62,437 nt of DNA from Anaerorhabdus sp036637135 (lineage in GTDB: Bacteria; Bacillota_I; Bacilli_A; Erysipelotrichales; Erysipelotrichaceae): the NCBI RefSeq assembly GCF_036637135.1, contig NZ_JAVWNC010000007.1:1-62437 (forward strand), given 5' to 3'. The notes below the pieces were generated by a model that worked only from the letters and a program-made list of their open reading frames with translations, had not been told where the DNA came from and searched no databases. Position numbers and translations under genes: made by a program. This document shows positions 34,065 to 42,975 of this stretch, one piece after another (the first letter of the stretch is position 1; each line of letters opens with the position of its first letter).

Positions 34065-36292
34065 AATGTTGTGTGGAATGTACGTTGGATAACTTCTTTT
34101 TGTTGTTCACGAGATAATCGATGGAAATTAACCGCATATCCAGAAACACGAATTGTTAAATTTGGATATTTACCCGGATTTTCATAAGCATCAATTAATT
34201 GTTCCTTGTTTAATACATTAACATTTAAATGATGTGCATTTTGTACAAAGTAACCATCAAGTAAATTTACTAAGTTGTGAATTCTTTCATCTTCATTTGT
34301 ACCTAAAGAATTTGGAACAATAGAGAATGTATTTGAGATACCATCACGACATGCTTCATATGGAATCTTCGCAACACTGTTCAATGCAGCTACAGCACCG
34401 TTTGTTTCGCGATTATGCATTGGGTTAGCCCCTGGCGCAAATGCATCTCCTGCATTTCTACCGTCAGGTGTAGCTCCTGTTTTCTTACCATATACTACAT
34501 TTGATGTAATTGTAAGAACTGATAGTGTATGAATCGCATTACGATATGTTTTATGCTTTCTTAGTTCTCCAATGAATTTTTCTACTAATTCTTTTGCGAT
34601 GAAATCTACGCGATCATCATCGTTACCATATTTAGGGAAATCACCTTCAATATTAAAATCTTCAATGATTCCATTTTCACCCAATATCGGTGTTACTTTT
34701 GCATACTTAATTGCACTTAATGAATCTGCAATTACAGAAATACCTGCAACTCCAAATGCCATAAAACGTTCTACTTCTGTATCATGTAATGCCATTTGTG
34801 TTTTTTCATATGCATATTTATCATGCATATAATGAATAATATTCATTGTATTTACATACAACCCTGCAAGCCATGTCATATATGTATCTAAACGTTTAAC
34901 TACTTCATCATAATTAAGTGGTTGTCCATTAACAATGCTATCCATCTTCGGACCAAGTTCAACACCCTTCTTCTCTTCTACGCCACCATTAAGCGCTAAT
35001 AGAAGAAGCTTAGGTAAGTTACATCTTGCACCAAAGAATTGCATTTGCTTACCAATCTTCATTGCTGATACACAACATGCAATTGCATAATCATCACCAT
35101 AAATTGGTCGCATAACATCATCATTTTCATATTGAATTGAATCTGTAAGAATCGATATTTTACTACAGAAGTTTTTAAAACCTTCTGGTAATTGTTGTGA
35201 CCATAAAATTGTTAAGTTTGGTTCTGGTGCCGATCCTAAATTAATTAAAGTATGTAACATTCTAAAACTTGATTTAGTTACAAGACTCTTACCATTTAAT
35301 GACATACCACCTAATACTTCAGTAATCCACATTGGATCGCCACCAAATAATTCATTGTAATCTGGTGTTCTTAAATGACGAGCTAAACGTAATTTAATCA
35401 CAAATTGATCCATCAATTCTTGTGCTTCAGTTTCAGTTAAAATTCCTTCTTGTATATCTCGTTCAAAATAGATATCAAAGAATGTACTAACTCTACCTAA
35501 AGACATTGCAGCACCATTTTGTTCTTTAATTGCACCTAAATAACCAAAGTAAGTCCATTGGATTGCTTCTTTAGCGTTTTCTGCTGGTTTAGAAATATCA
35601 AACCCATGCATTGCAGCCATTTCTTTTAATTTACCTAAGAAAGTAATTTGTTGGTATAATTCTTCCAATTGACGAATTTCATCTTGTCCAAGCCCTTGTT
35701 GTCCAAGTAAAATCTTATCTTTTTTCTTTTCTTCAATTAAGCGGTCAATACCATATAATGCAACACGACGATAATCACCAATGATTCTTCCTCTACCATA
35801 AGCATCTGGAAGTCCTGTAATTAATCCTACTTTACGTGCTGCTCTCATTTCATCTGTATATGCTCTAAACACCCCATCATTATGAGTTGTTTTATATTTG
35901 AACTGTTCTTCTATTGTGTCTGATAATTTGTAGCCATAAGCCTCTACTGCGCTTCTAGCCATACGAATACCACCAAAAGGATTAACACCACGTTTTAATG
36001 GTTCATCCGTTTGTAACCCAACAATCAATTCTAATTCTTTATTAATGTATCCTGGTGCATAGTTTGTCAACGAAGTAATAACTTCTGTATCCACACTTAA
36101 AACACCCTCATTTTCATGTTCTTTTTTCAATAGATCATTCACATGTTCCATTAATTGATTCGTGTTATCTGTTGCATCTACAAGGAATTGATCATCTCCT
36201 GTATATTCTGTATAATTCGAAAGTATAAAATCTCTTACATCAATACTTTCTTGCCATTGATTACCTTTAAATCCGCGATATGCATTTTCCAT
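34061..36292 (-). CDS. pflB: Formate C-acetyltransferase (pyruvate formate-lyase)
   Basis: 743 residues, full length. The two catalytic cysteines are Cys406-Cys407 in AIACCVSAM, and the radical glycine is Gly718 in RVSGYAVNF. It converts pyruvate and CoA to acetyl-CoA and formate without oxygen. It would use pyruvate from glycolysis and from the aldolase downstream. The formate feeds 10-formyl-tetrahydrofolate and purine synthesis, which makes the ZTP-type leader in front of the gene meaningful. Confidence 0.97.
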   Translation of the reverse strand: MENAYRGFKGNQWQESIDVRDFILSNYTEYTGDDQFLVDATDNTNQLMEHVNDLLKKEHENEGVLSVDTEVITSLTNYAPGYINKELELIVGLQTDEPLKRGVNPFGGIRMARSAVEAYGYKLSDTIEEQFKYKTTHNDGVFRAYTDEMRAARKVGLITGLPDAYGRGRIIGDYRRVALYGIDRLIEEKKKDKILLGQQGLGQDEIRQLEELYQQITFLGKLKEMAAMHGFDISKPAENAKEAIQWTYFGYLGAIKEQNGAAMSLGRVSTFFDIYFERDIQEGILTETEAQELMDQFVIKLRLARHLRTPDYNELFGGDPMWITEVLGGMSLNGKSLVTKSSFRMLHTLINLGSAPEPNLTILWSQQLPEGFKNFCSKISILTDSIQYENDDVMRPIYGDDYAIACCVSAMKIGKQMQFFGARCNLPKLLLLALNGGVEEKKGVELGPKMDSIVNGQPLNYDEVVKRLDTYMTWLAGLYVNTMNIIHYMHDKYAYEKTQMALHDTEVERFMAFGVAGISVIADSLSAIKYAKVTPILGENGIIEDFNIEGDFPKYGNDDDRVDFIAKELVEKFIGELRKHKTYRNAIHTLSVLTITSNVVYGKKTGATPDGRNAGDAFAPGANPMHNRETNGAVAALNSVAKIPYEACRDGISNTFSIVPNSLGTNEDERIHNLVNLLDGYFVQNAHHLNVNVLNKEQLIDAYENPGKYPNLTIRVSGYAVNFHRLSREQQKEVIQRTFHTTL

Positions 36293-36318
36293 AATATTAC
36301 CCTCCTATGCAATAGTAT

Positions 36319-36412
36319 AAAACAAAAGGCAACTCAAAAGAAATGAATTGCCCAGATGGTCGACATGACTTGTTATCCCGTTACATTGTGTGCTCACATT
36401 CCATCAGTAACA
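36319..36412 (-). promoter_or_regulatory. ZTP (pfl) riboswitch and terminator in the pflB leader
   Basis: On the minus strand: TGTTACTGATGG opens P1; TGTG/CACA forms P2; AACGGGATAACA closes P1 (TGTTA/TAACA) and holds the GGGA element; GTC..GAC forms P3; CCATC pairs with GATGG as the pseudoknot; then TGGGCA begins a terminator. The known ZTP aptamer has ACUGGCGG, a GGGA element and CCGCCUGGGCA; here GGCGG/CCGCC is replaced by GATGG/CCATC, a compensatory change. The terminator is GGCAATTCA/TGAGTTGCC then TTTTGTTTT (36353-36319). High ZTP or ZMP (low formyl-folate) should turn pflB on. Confidence 0.78.
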
Positions 36413-36437
36413 GGCAAGATTTAAGTTTTATATGTTT

Positions 36438-36466
36438 AGTTTATCGACTGTACCTTTAATTGTCAA
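36438..36466 (-). promoter_or_regulatory. sigmaA promoter of pflB-pflA
   Basis: Minus strand -35 TTGACA (36466-36461), 17-bp spacer, -10 TAAACT (36443-36438), just upstream of the riboswitch. Confidence 0.7.
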
Positions 36467-36524
36467 GGTGAACCACATAAGTAATTATTTCACAAACTCA
36501 CTTTTGTAGTTATCTTCATTTCTT

Positions 36525-37628
36525 TTAGTATGAAAGTTCTAATGAATGAATTACATTTTGAATGATTTCCAATTGTTGTGCATCAAGTTCTTCCTTGTCC
36601 GTAACGGCAGATACATAAATCAAATAATTCTCCATACTTACTATATAACCATCTAAATATTCACCATCACCATAGATTCTACAACGAATATTTGATTTAC
36701 CTTCTGATGTAAAATCAGATACTGATACTTCCGTTAATCCGCCTTCATATTCAGTAAATAATTCAGTTATTGTAATAATTAATTCATCCGCAGTATATTG
36801 AGGTGCCTCATCAGTAATTACCATTACTTCTAAGTTGGAATCATAATATGATCCATCTCCATCAGGGCCAAAAATGTAATCGTCTTCTGTGTAATCAGAT
36901 AACTCATAATCCAATCCATAATTAAATGGAATTTCGAAAGAAAAATCATATGCATCATATTTCTTCGTTGTAGGTGGATTTAAGTTAAATTGTTTTAATG
37001 CTTCGGTTGCTTCCTCTAAATTGAATCCAATTTCAATACCATAATATTCATTAAGTTCTTTCATCATTGCTTCTGTAAGTTTATTGTATTCAGATGCATA
37101 AATAGTAACTTGTATTAAGACTCTTTGTTTCGGGCTTATTTCTTTCGCAGCTACATAGTTATATACTACTTCACCTTGATTATCATAACTTTCTTGAATA
37201 ATTAACGAATTATAAGATGCATTATCTCTTGTTTCATCAACTACGATTTCTGATTCACGCACAACTTTTAATAATCCTGAATTTTCCATTAATCCTTCTT
37301 GAACATAGCCAATTACGTTATCCGCATATTCACCTTCTTCATACATGTAATCATTGATACTTACATCAATGGACAATCCATTTTCTGAAGAGAATGCACT
37401 GTTATTGTATACATCCGCATATTTTGATTTAGGTACGTAGAATAGGAAACTTTCAGTCTCTTTTTCTCCATCCTTGTTCATGGAATCCGCAAGTACTGTC
37501 ATTTCCATTAGATTCTCATAAGCTTCTTTGTCTGACTTTTGATTCATTACTGTCGGTTTGCCACCTCCGCCATTACTACACCCCACAAGCATTAACATGA
37601 CTAAACAAATAACTAATATTTTTTTCAT
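36525..37628 (-). CDS. Lipoprotein of unknown function
   Basis: 367 residues with a type II signal peptide ending in LMLVGC (Cys17), followed by a GGGG linker. The rest is hydrophilic and acidic, with two similar halves: each contains an amphipathic segment followed by a beta-rich region (YVPKSKYADVYN... and FEIPFNYGLDYELS...). I recognise no catalytic motif. It is the last of three neighbouring lipoprotein genes on this strand. A surface role is likely; ligand unknown. Confidence 0.75.
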   Translation of the reverse strand: MKKILVICLVMLMLVGCSNGGGGKPTVMNQKSDKEAYENLMEMTVLADSMNKDGEKETESFLFYVPKSKYADVYNNSAFSSENGLSIDVSINDYMYEEGEYADNVIGYVQEGLMENSGLLKVVRESEIVVDETRDNASYNSLIIQESYDNQGEVVYNYVAAKEISPKQRVLIQVTIYASEYNKLTEAMMKELNEYYGIEIGFNLEEATEALKQFNLNPPTTKKYDAYDFSFEIPFNYGLDYELSDYTEDDYIFGPDGDGSYYDSNLEVMVITDEAPQYTADELIITITELFTEYEGGLTEVSVSDFTSEGKSNIRCRIYGDGEYLDGYIVSMENYLIYVSAVTDKEELDAQQLEIIQNVIHSLELSY

Positions 37629-37665
37629 ACTATCCTCTTTCTATATATTTAAGATCTGTGATTTA

Positions 37666-37695
37666 AAAGAAGGGCATCTCCACATGTCCTTCTTT
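37666..37695 (-). terminator. Intrinsic terminator between lipoprotein genes
   Basis: Minus strand AAAGAAGGACAT...ATGCCCTTCTTT with one mismatch, followed by T residues. Lies after the 37713-38204 gene. Confidence 0.65.
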
Positions 37696-37712
37696 CATCT
37701 TGCTTATTTAAA

Positions 37713-38204
37713 TTATTTTACTTCTGTAAATCCTTCTGCAAGTAAATCACTTGTGAATAACTCCATTGAATAATATTCATCTTCGTTATATTCTCCACCA
37801 GCTGCAGCATCGTAGATATCTTCTTTATTTTTGTCTGCGCCTTTGAAGTCGATTGTTTCAATTGTCGTTAGTGAATTACCTTCTTGTTTCCAAGCGAAAT
37901 CAATATATTTACTGCAATATAAAGTTTGTTTACCTTCGTCATCTAATACACCATAAGGACATGCCTCTTCAACTTGCAAGTATTCAATAAATGTTTCAAT
38001 CTCACCATCAAGTGGTTCTTCAATCGTCATTGTTGTTTCAATTACACCTTTTACAATAAAATCATCTTCTGCTGTATAAGTATGTTTGTATGAATATGTA
38101 TATCCTGGCTCTTCTTCTGTTAGTTCAAATACCTTTGTTACAGGTTTTGCACCACATCCCGTTAACACAACTAACGCCATTAATGCTACAAATAATTTCT
38201 TCAT
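37713..38204 (-). CDS. Small lipoprotein of unknown function
   Basis: 163 residues. Signal peptide with lipobox VVLTGC; the mature part has alternating beta-like segments (TYSYKHTYTAEDDFIVKGVIETTMTI) rich in Thr, Glu and Tyr and two cysteines that could pair (EEACPYG, LYCSKYI). It resembles YehR/DUF1307-like small lipoproteins only in general character. GGGAG precedes ATG 38204; nine earlier in-frame codons lack such a site. Confidence 0.65.
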   Translation of the reverse strand: MKKLFVALMALVVLTGCGAKPVTKVFELTEEEPGYTYSYKHTYTAEDDFIVKGVIETTMTIEEPLDGEIETFIEYLQVEEACPYGVLDDEGKQTLYCSKYIDFAWKQEGNSLTTIETIDFKGADKNKEDIYDAAAGGEYNEDEYYSMELFTSDLLAEGFTEVK

Positions 38205-38242
38205 TCTATTCTCCCAAGGCTCCCGTGCCAAAAACTTATTTA

Positions 38243-38887
38243 TTAATAAGCTTCAATACTATTTACAAATTCTTCTGCTTTTTCAACATTTGCTTCATCT
38301 GAACTTACAGTGATACTTGTTAAATATTCTCCAACAACTTTGAAGTATACTTTTTGGTGAAGATTGTAGTTTGTTTCAAGTAAGTATAAATAATTGAATT
38401 CACTACCCCCTACTGTTGCAGTTCCTTCTTCTAGTACTTCATAACTGAATTCTTCAACTGCAGTTAATTGTGATTTCATTGTTTCAATTAATAATTCTGG
38501 TGTAAGTGATTTCACAATAGGTCCTACATAATTTGAAACTCCTTGAATATTTACCCCATTATCTTTTGTAGTTACTAAGAATTCTAGGATTGTTTCTTGT
38601 GTTGCTTCTTGTCCTAATGCTTCTGACCCTGCATCTAATATTGCTTGTTGATATTCTTCACTTTGACTAATCCATCCATCTTGTAAAGTAAAACGAATAC
38701 CAATAGTTTCACTTTCGTATAAGTTGTCTGTCCAAGTACCAATCACATAATCAGTTACTTCTGCTGTTTCAGCTGTTGGTGTTGGTGTTGCTTCTTCTGT
38801 TGCAACTGGAGTTGGTGTTTGTGTTGGCGTTGAACTACATCCAGCAATTAGGAACAACGCAATTAAACTAAGCATACATTTTTTCAT
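38243..38887 (-). CDS. Lipoprotein with proline/threonine-rich linker
   Basis: 214 residues. Lipobox LIAGC after a short hydrophobic stretch, then a TPTQTPTPVATEEATPTPTAE linker of low complexity that would span the cell wall, then a folded domain of about 160 residues (YVIGTWTDNLYESETIGIRFTLQDGW...). The domain has the look of small stress or binding lipoproteins with a GIRF-type beta strand start. No known motif. First of the three lipoprotein genes. Confidence 0.7.
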   Translation of the reverse strand: MKKCMLSLIALFLIAGCSSTPTQTPTPVATEEATPTPTAETAEVTDYVIGTWTDNLYESETIGIRFTLQDGWISQSEEYQQAILDAGSEALGQEATQETILEFLVTTKDNGVNIQGVSNYVGPIVKSLTPELLIETMKSQLTAVEEFSYEVLEEGTATVGGSEFNYLYLLETNYNLHQKVYFKVVGEYLTSITVSSDEANVEKAEEFVNSIEAY

Positions 38888-38917
38888 TTTCTTTCTCCTT
38901 TTATTTTATAAATATCT

Positions 38918-39619
38918 TTATCTTCTTTTACCAAGTAAACGAAGAACATATAGAAAGATATTAATAAAGTCTAAATATAAATCAAATGCTCCATAAATCG
39001 CTAACTTTTCTAACATCGTTTCATCTTGTCGAGCTATTTCATAATTTCTCTTCATCTTTTGAATATCATAAGCAGTAATAAATAAGAATAATAAGATTCC
39101 CGCATAGCATATGAACATATCTAATGATGGAATTCTTAAGAATATACCAATCACTGATGTAATGATTAATGTAAATAATGCACCTACAATTAATGCTGAG
39201 TATTTTGTTAAGTCGAGTTTTATTGTATTTCCAATAATTGCTAAACAAATAAATAGAACTGATGAAAATGCAAATGCTGTAAAGATTTGATCCATACCAT
39301 AAATTAATGGTAGTGTCGAAAATGTAATTCCAGTAATAACTGAATAGGATATAAATAATACTTTCGATGTGACTGTTGACATCTTATATAATCTTGATGA
39401 TAAATAAATAGCTACGCCCAATTGCACAAACATTGGTAATAACAGTAGTAGTGATAATCCAGATTGACTCAAACTATACATAATACGGAAATATGCCCCT
39501 GTGTCATACATAACAAAAGCTACAGCTGCAGTGATAATCAAACCAATTGCCATCCATATAAAACTTTTTACCATGTGTTTTTGTAACGAATATGCTTCTA
39601 TATATAAACTATCTCTCAT
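38918..39619 (-). CDS. Bax inhibitor-1/YccA-family membrane protein
   Basis: 233 residues with seven predicted membrane helices. The C-terminal AYDIQKMKRNYE and the final DLYLDFINIFLYVLRLLGKR are the family signature; the Asp pair in these segments forms the pH sensor of the bacterial calcium-leak homologue YetJ. ATG 39619 has GAGGAGG 6 bases upstream and overlaps the end of the preceding gene by 11 bases. Function here is likely calcium or proton leak, or FtsH-related quality control. Confidence 0.85.
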   Translation of the reverse strand: MRDSLYIEAYSLQKHMVKSFIWMAIGLIITAAVAFVMYDTGAYFRIMYSLSQSGLSLLLLLPMFVQLGVAIYLSSRLYKMSTVTSKVLFISYSVITGITFSTLPLIYGMDQIFTAFAFSSVLFICLAIIGNTIKLDLTKYSALIVGALFTLIITSVIGIFLRIPSLDMFICYAGILLFLFITAYDIQKMKRNYEIARQDETMLEKLAIYGAFDLYLDFINIFLYVLRLLGKRR

Positions 39620-40949
39620 AATATGCCTCCTCATAATTGAATCTTTCTACTTCTGTTCTTTCCTCTTTATTTGCTTCATAAATCACTGCTTCTTGTGTAA
39701 TTGTATCGATTTCAACAACATAACGTAATGAGCTTAAATCTTCAGGTGGTGATTCATTTTCAAATGTCTCCATATCTAAATCATGGAAGAACAAGATAAG
39801 TTCAGGAACATTTTCCATATCAGAGTAAATTCCTTCATCAATCGCAACTTCTCTTACGTCTTCTAAAGTACAATTATTCTCAAAGACAACATCATAGGCA
39901 TAATCCTCTGTTAATGAAGATGCATACATTTTATATACAACTGATGTTGGATATAATAACTCACGATATAATTCAACATTAAATTGATATTGATCCGGCT
40001 CACCTTTATTTTTTAAGGTAATAGAGTCATAGCCTTGAGGTCTTATCCAATAAGTTTCAATATTTTCCATTGAACTATCTGTAGTGATTGTTAATTTAGC
40101 TTTAAATACATAGGGTGATTCATTAAAGAAATAGAGTGTAGTTTCTTCATTTTCTATATCATATGTAAGTTGAATTTCTCCATTTTCTTGGAAATCAACA
40201 TTACGATACGTTTGTTGTGTAGTAGCTGTTGGTGAATTTGAACTTCTTGTATAGTTCACCCTTTCACTTACATAGTTGTAACCAAAACCAAACAAGAGAA
40301 CCATAACAACCACAATCATTCCAAACGTAATTAGATTCAATTTACCTTGTTTTTCAGTAAGACTTACTGTTGGATTATCTTGTGTTGTTTCAACTGGTTT
40401 TTCAATTACTTCTGATTCTAAATTCAACATTTCTTTGAATTTTTTCATCGCATTCTCACGATTTTCTTGTTTCTTCATTGTGTATTGAATTAAGAAAGTT
40501 TTATTTTTTGCTTTTATTTCTATAACTGGAGTTAAAATATTCCCTCTGAATATTTCTTTATCTACACATTCATCAATCCATGCTCTATGTAATACAAAAG
40601 GAATCGCAAGTGTTGTGGATAAAATATAGTTTTTTGATACATAGAGATTCTTATGTATCATTTCAAATTCTTCGTCCTCAACATATAATTCATCTGCTTT
40701 AGCCCATTTATTAAATCTTCCTTTGGCAGTGATATATTTTATCAATCCAATAATAGCGAGTATCAAAGACATTAATGCCCAGTAAATCCAAATAACAATC
40801 AGAATGACCATAACTACATTCGCTTCGGTTGAATCAAAAACATCCATTCCAATCAACAAGACAATAAAAAATCCAAATAGTAATGACAGTCCTAGTGATA
40901 TAAGTGTTTTTTTAGAGCCACTGAATAACAGTGTCTTAATTTTTTTCAT
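39609..40949 (-). CDS. Membrane protein of unknown function, YcxB-like N-terminal region
   Basis: 446 residues. Two membrane helices at about 15-35 and 45-67 are followed by a cytosolic region (about 75-175) that resembles PH-like YcxB domains (YILSTTLAIPFVLHRAWIDECVDKE). A third helix lies at about 205-225, then an external beta-rich domain (FQENGEIQLTYDIENEETTLYFFNESPYVFKAKL). No enzyme motif. It is coupled to the Bax-inhibitor-like gene by overlap. The domain call is tentative. Confidence 0.6.
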   Translation of the reverse strand: MKKIKTLLFSGSKKTLISLGLSLLFGFFIVLLIGMDVFDSTEANVVMVILIVIWIYWALMSLILAIIGLIKYITAKGRFNKWAKADELYVEDEEFEMIHKNLYVSKNYILSTTLAIPFVLHRAWIDECVDKEIFRGNILTPVIEIKAKNKTFLIQYTMKKQENRENAMKKFKEMLNLESEVIEKPVETTQDNPTVSLTEKQGKLNLITFGMIVVVMVLLFGFGYNYVSERVNYTRSSNSPTATTQQTYRNVDFQENGEIQLTYDIENEETTLYFFNESPYVFKAKLTITTDSSMENIETYWIRPQGYDSITLKNKGEPDQYQFNVELYRELLYPTSVVYKMYASSLTEDYAYDVVFENNCTLEDVREVAIDEGIYSDMENVPELILFFHDLDMETFENESPPEDLSSLRYVVEIDTITQEAVIYEANKEERTEVERFNYEEAYYER

Positions 40950-41078
40950 CCTTTGAAATCCCCCTATAAGAATGGCCCGAAAACCAAGTATATATCTTAA
41001 AATAAATAATGTTAATTTTACTAATTTTTGGTTATAATCCGGTTAGATATTGTTTTAATCGCCAATAAAACCAAAAAA

Positions 41079-41102
41079 AAATAGGACTTTCGTCCTATTT
41101 TT
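41079..41102 (-). terminator. Intrinsic terminator after the secreted-protein gene
   Basis: Minus strand AAATAGGAC-GAAA-GTCCTATTT followed by TTTTTT. GNRA-type tetraloop; overlaps the stop codon at 41095. Confidence 0.88.
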
Positions 41103-41769
41103 GTGCAATACCTCCGACAAGTTGAAGTTCTTTATCAGCTTGACCAATCAAGTGTTTTTCACTTTCTTGTGTATCTACTGCTTCTTCATAGTAGACACCT
41201 TCTTCAATTTTATCACTTAGTACTTTTTCTATTTTTTCAATGCTTCCTTTGAAACGAGAATCGTTATTGAAGTTTCCTTGTTTCACAAGCCCTGTAGGAC
41301 CTGCACCGAAATATTCAGTAGCGATACCAGCATCAATAACAAATTCGATAACACTTGCATCTGCAGCGTGTGAACAACCATTAGGAGCATCTTGAGATGC
41401 TTTTGCGTCTACTTTAACAATTGGAAGTACAATTCCAGAATCTAGTGTGAAGTAATATCGAGAACCGATTTCACAAAAACTGTATCCTAAAGCTGCACCG
41501 ATAAATCCATCTTCGTCATATAACATGCCTGTTGTTGCGTCGACTGTCATATGTTCTTGAATGTATTTATATTGTTTTGACCCTGTAGCTGTTATAGCTG
41601 TGTAAGGCATATATGTTTTTGTTGAAGATGTTGAACAAACTTCTATTTCTTCTGTTTTAAACTCTTTGTTGTATTGATCTAAATTCTCAATTGTAAATTC
41701 TTCGGATTTAAAACCAGTTAACCCAAGGAAACAGACCAACAAACAGAGTATAAAAATGAATTTCTTCAT
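41095..41769 (-). CDS. Secreted protein of unknown function
   Basis: 224 residues from ATG 41769 (AAAGGAG upstream). A signal peptide (KFIFILCLLVCFLGLTGFKS) has no clear lipobox. The mature domain begins CSTSSTKTYMPYTAITATGSKQY and includes IGAALGYSFCEIGSRYYFTLDSG and ASVIEFVID, a pattern of conserved Ser/Thr, Gly and Asp residues suggestive of a small beta-barrel (3D or double-psi-like). Three cysteines remain. Function unknown. Confidence 0.6.
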   Translation of the reverse strand: MKKFIFILCLLVCFLGLTGFKSEEFTIENLDQYNKEFKTEEIEVCSTSSTKTYMPYTAITATGSKQYKYIQEHMTVDATTGMLYDEDGFIGAALGYSFCEIGSRYYFTLDSGIVLPIVKVDAKASQDAPNGCSHAADASVIEFVIDAGIATEYFGAGPTGLVKQGNFNNDSRFKGSIEKIEKVLSDKIEEGVYYEEAVDTQESEKHLIGQADKELQLVGGIAQK

Positions 41770-41838
41770 ATTTATTTCTCCTTTGCGCGCTCCATTATTA
41801 TACCACAATGGGAGGGGTTGTCAAAAATCAACTTTTGA

Positions 41839-42882
41839 TTATTTTTTTGACATTTGTTCCGCTCTTAAACGTTCTATTTCTGCGATAAAGCGGTGAATTC
41901 TTGCTGCTATTTTACGACAACTATCATTATCCATTCCCACTGAAATCGATACCTTGTTAGATTTAACTGTCATCACACTATCTACTAATCCTTTTTTCAA
42001 TGTTACACTTTCCATTTTACTTAAAGGCATTGCTTGTATGTTTTGCCCATTCATACCTTTTTTCGCAAAGATTAAACGGCGGTTAGTTAGGGCATACGCA
42101 TAGGCACCTTTGTGATCAAACTCCGATATATATTGATGATTTCCCATGAATGTAAACAAGATTTTCTCTGTTGGAGCTAATACAGCTAAGATTAATTCAG
42201 CATTTTCTTTAATGATTTTTTCATCAAATCCTTGTCCATAACCATGATTCAACATATATTCATAACATTTTTCAGGTGTATCAATTGATTCAATTCTTTT
42301 AGGTTTTGAAACTGGTTCTTCCTCTTCAAAAATTGTGAATTTTTCTAACAATGACTTCTCTGGTTGTTTCTTATCCACTTCGATTGGTTTAAATACTGGT
42401 TTTGGTTCTGCTTCATATTCATAGTGGTTTGCAGGCATATGATAACTAGGTGCAATTACTTCCTCTTCATCAACATCTTCATCTTCTTCTACTACTTTAC
42501 GTTTCGAAGGTATACGCTGAGGCTTCTCTTTTTTATCCGGTTTTCTAATATTTGAAAGAAAACCAAAACTAATAATTAACACAAGGGATACCCCTAAGTT
42601 AATCCATAACCAATATTGACTCTTTGATGAAACAATATCCACAATCACACTTAAGATAACCACTAATGCCTTAAATGATGTATCGTAATGTAGATTCATT
42701 TTCTCTAATACTAGATCTAGTAATGGGCATATCATAATAGCACACATAAATGCCATTGTTGCTCCTACCATTGAATTTGTATTCCCCAAACTAATAAAGA
42801 TACCCACTCCCAAACATGCAAGTGTTCCCATGTATCTTAGTATAATTATAACGATTGGTAACACACCTTTTTTATCTTTCAT
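41839..42882 (-). CDS. Membrane protein with C-terminal PH-like (YokE-type) domain
   Basis: 347 residues from ATG 42882; AAAGG lies upstream, while an in-frame ATG at 42906 has no ribosome binding site. Four short membrane helices in residues 8-110 are followed by a charged linker (EEDEDVDEEE), a helical region, and a C-terminal bacterial PH domain with YALTNRRLIFAKKG and ISVGMDNDSCRKIAARIHRFI. Such PH domains are common in membrane-associated proteins of unknown role. It precedes the secreted-protein gene. Confidence 0.65.
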   Translation of the reverse strand: MKDKKGVLPIVIIILRYMGTLACLGVGIFISLGNTNSMVGATMAFMCAIMICPLLDLVLEKMNLHYDTSFKALVVILSVIVDIVSSKSQYWLWINLGVSLVLIISFGFLSNIRKPDKKEKPQRIPSKRKVVEEDEDVDEEEVIAPSYHMPANHYEYEAEPKPVFKPIEVDKKQPEKSLLEKFTIFEEEEPVSKPKRIESIDTPEKCYEYMLNHGYGQGFDEKIIKENAELILAVLAPTEKILFTFMGNHQYISEFDHKGAYAYALTNRRLIFAKKGMNGQNIQAMPLSKMESVTLKKGLVDSVMTVKSNKVSISVGMDNDSCRKIAARIHRFIAEIERLRAEQMSKK

Positions 42883-42950
42883 GGTTTCATAGACCTTTCT
42901 TTGCATTTTATTAGTTTACATTGAAGATACAATTTATGCAACATTTTGGA

Positions 42951-42975
42951 AAAAAACCATCATTTCTGATGGTTT
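42951..42975 (-). terminator. Intrinsic terminator after the EIIBC-like gene
   Basis: Minus strand AAACCATCA-GAAA-TGATGGTTT then TTTTCC; overlaps the stop codon. Confidence 0.85.

Noticed and set aside
38755..38840. Repeated GTTGGTGTTGG-like sequence as a possible tandem repeat
   Set aside because: It simply encodes the Thr-Pro-rich linker of a lipoprotein; no array structure.
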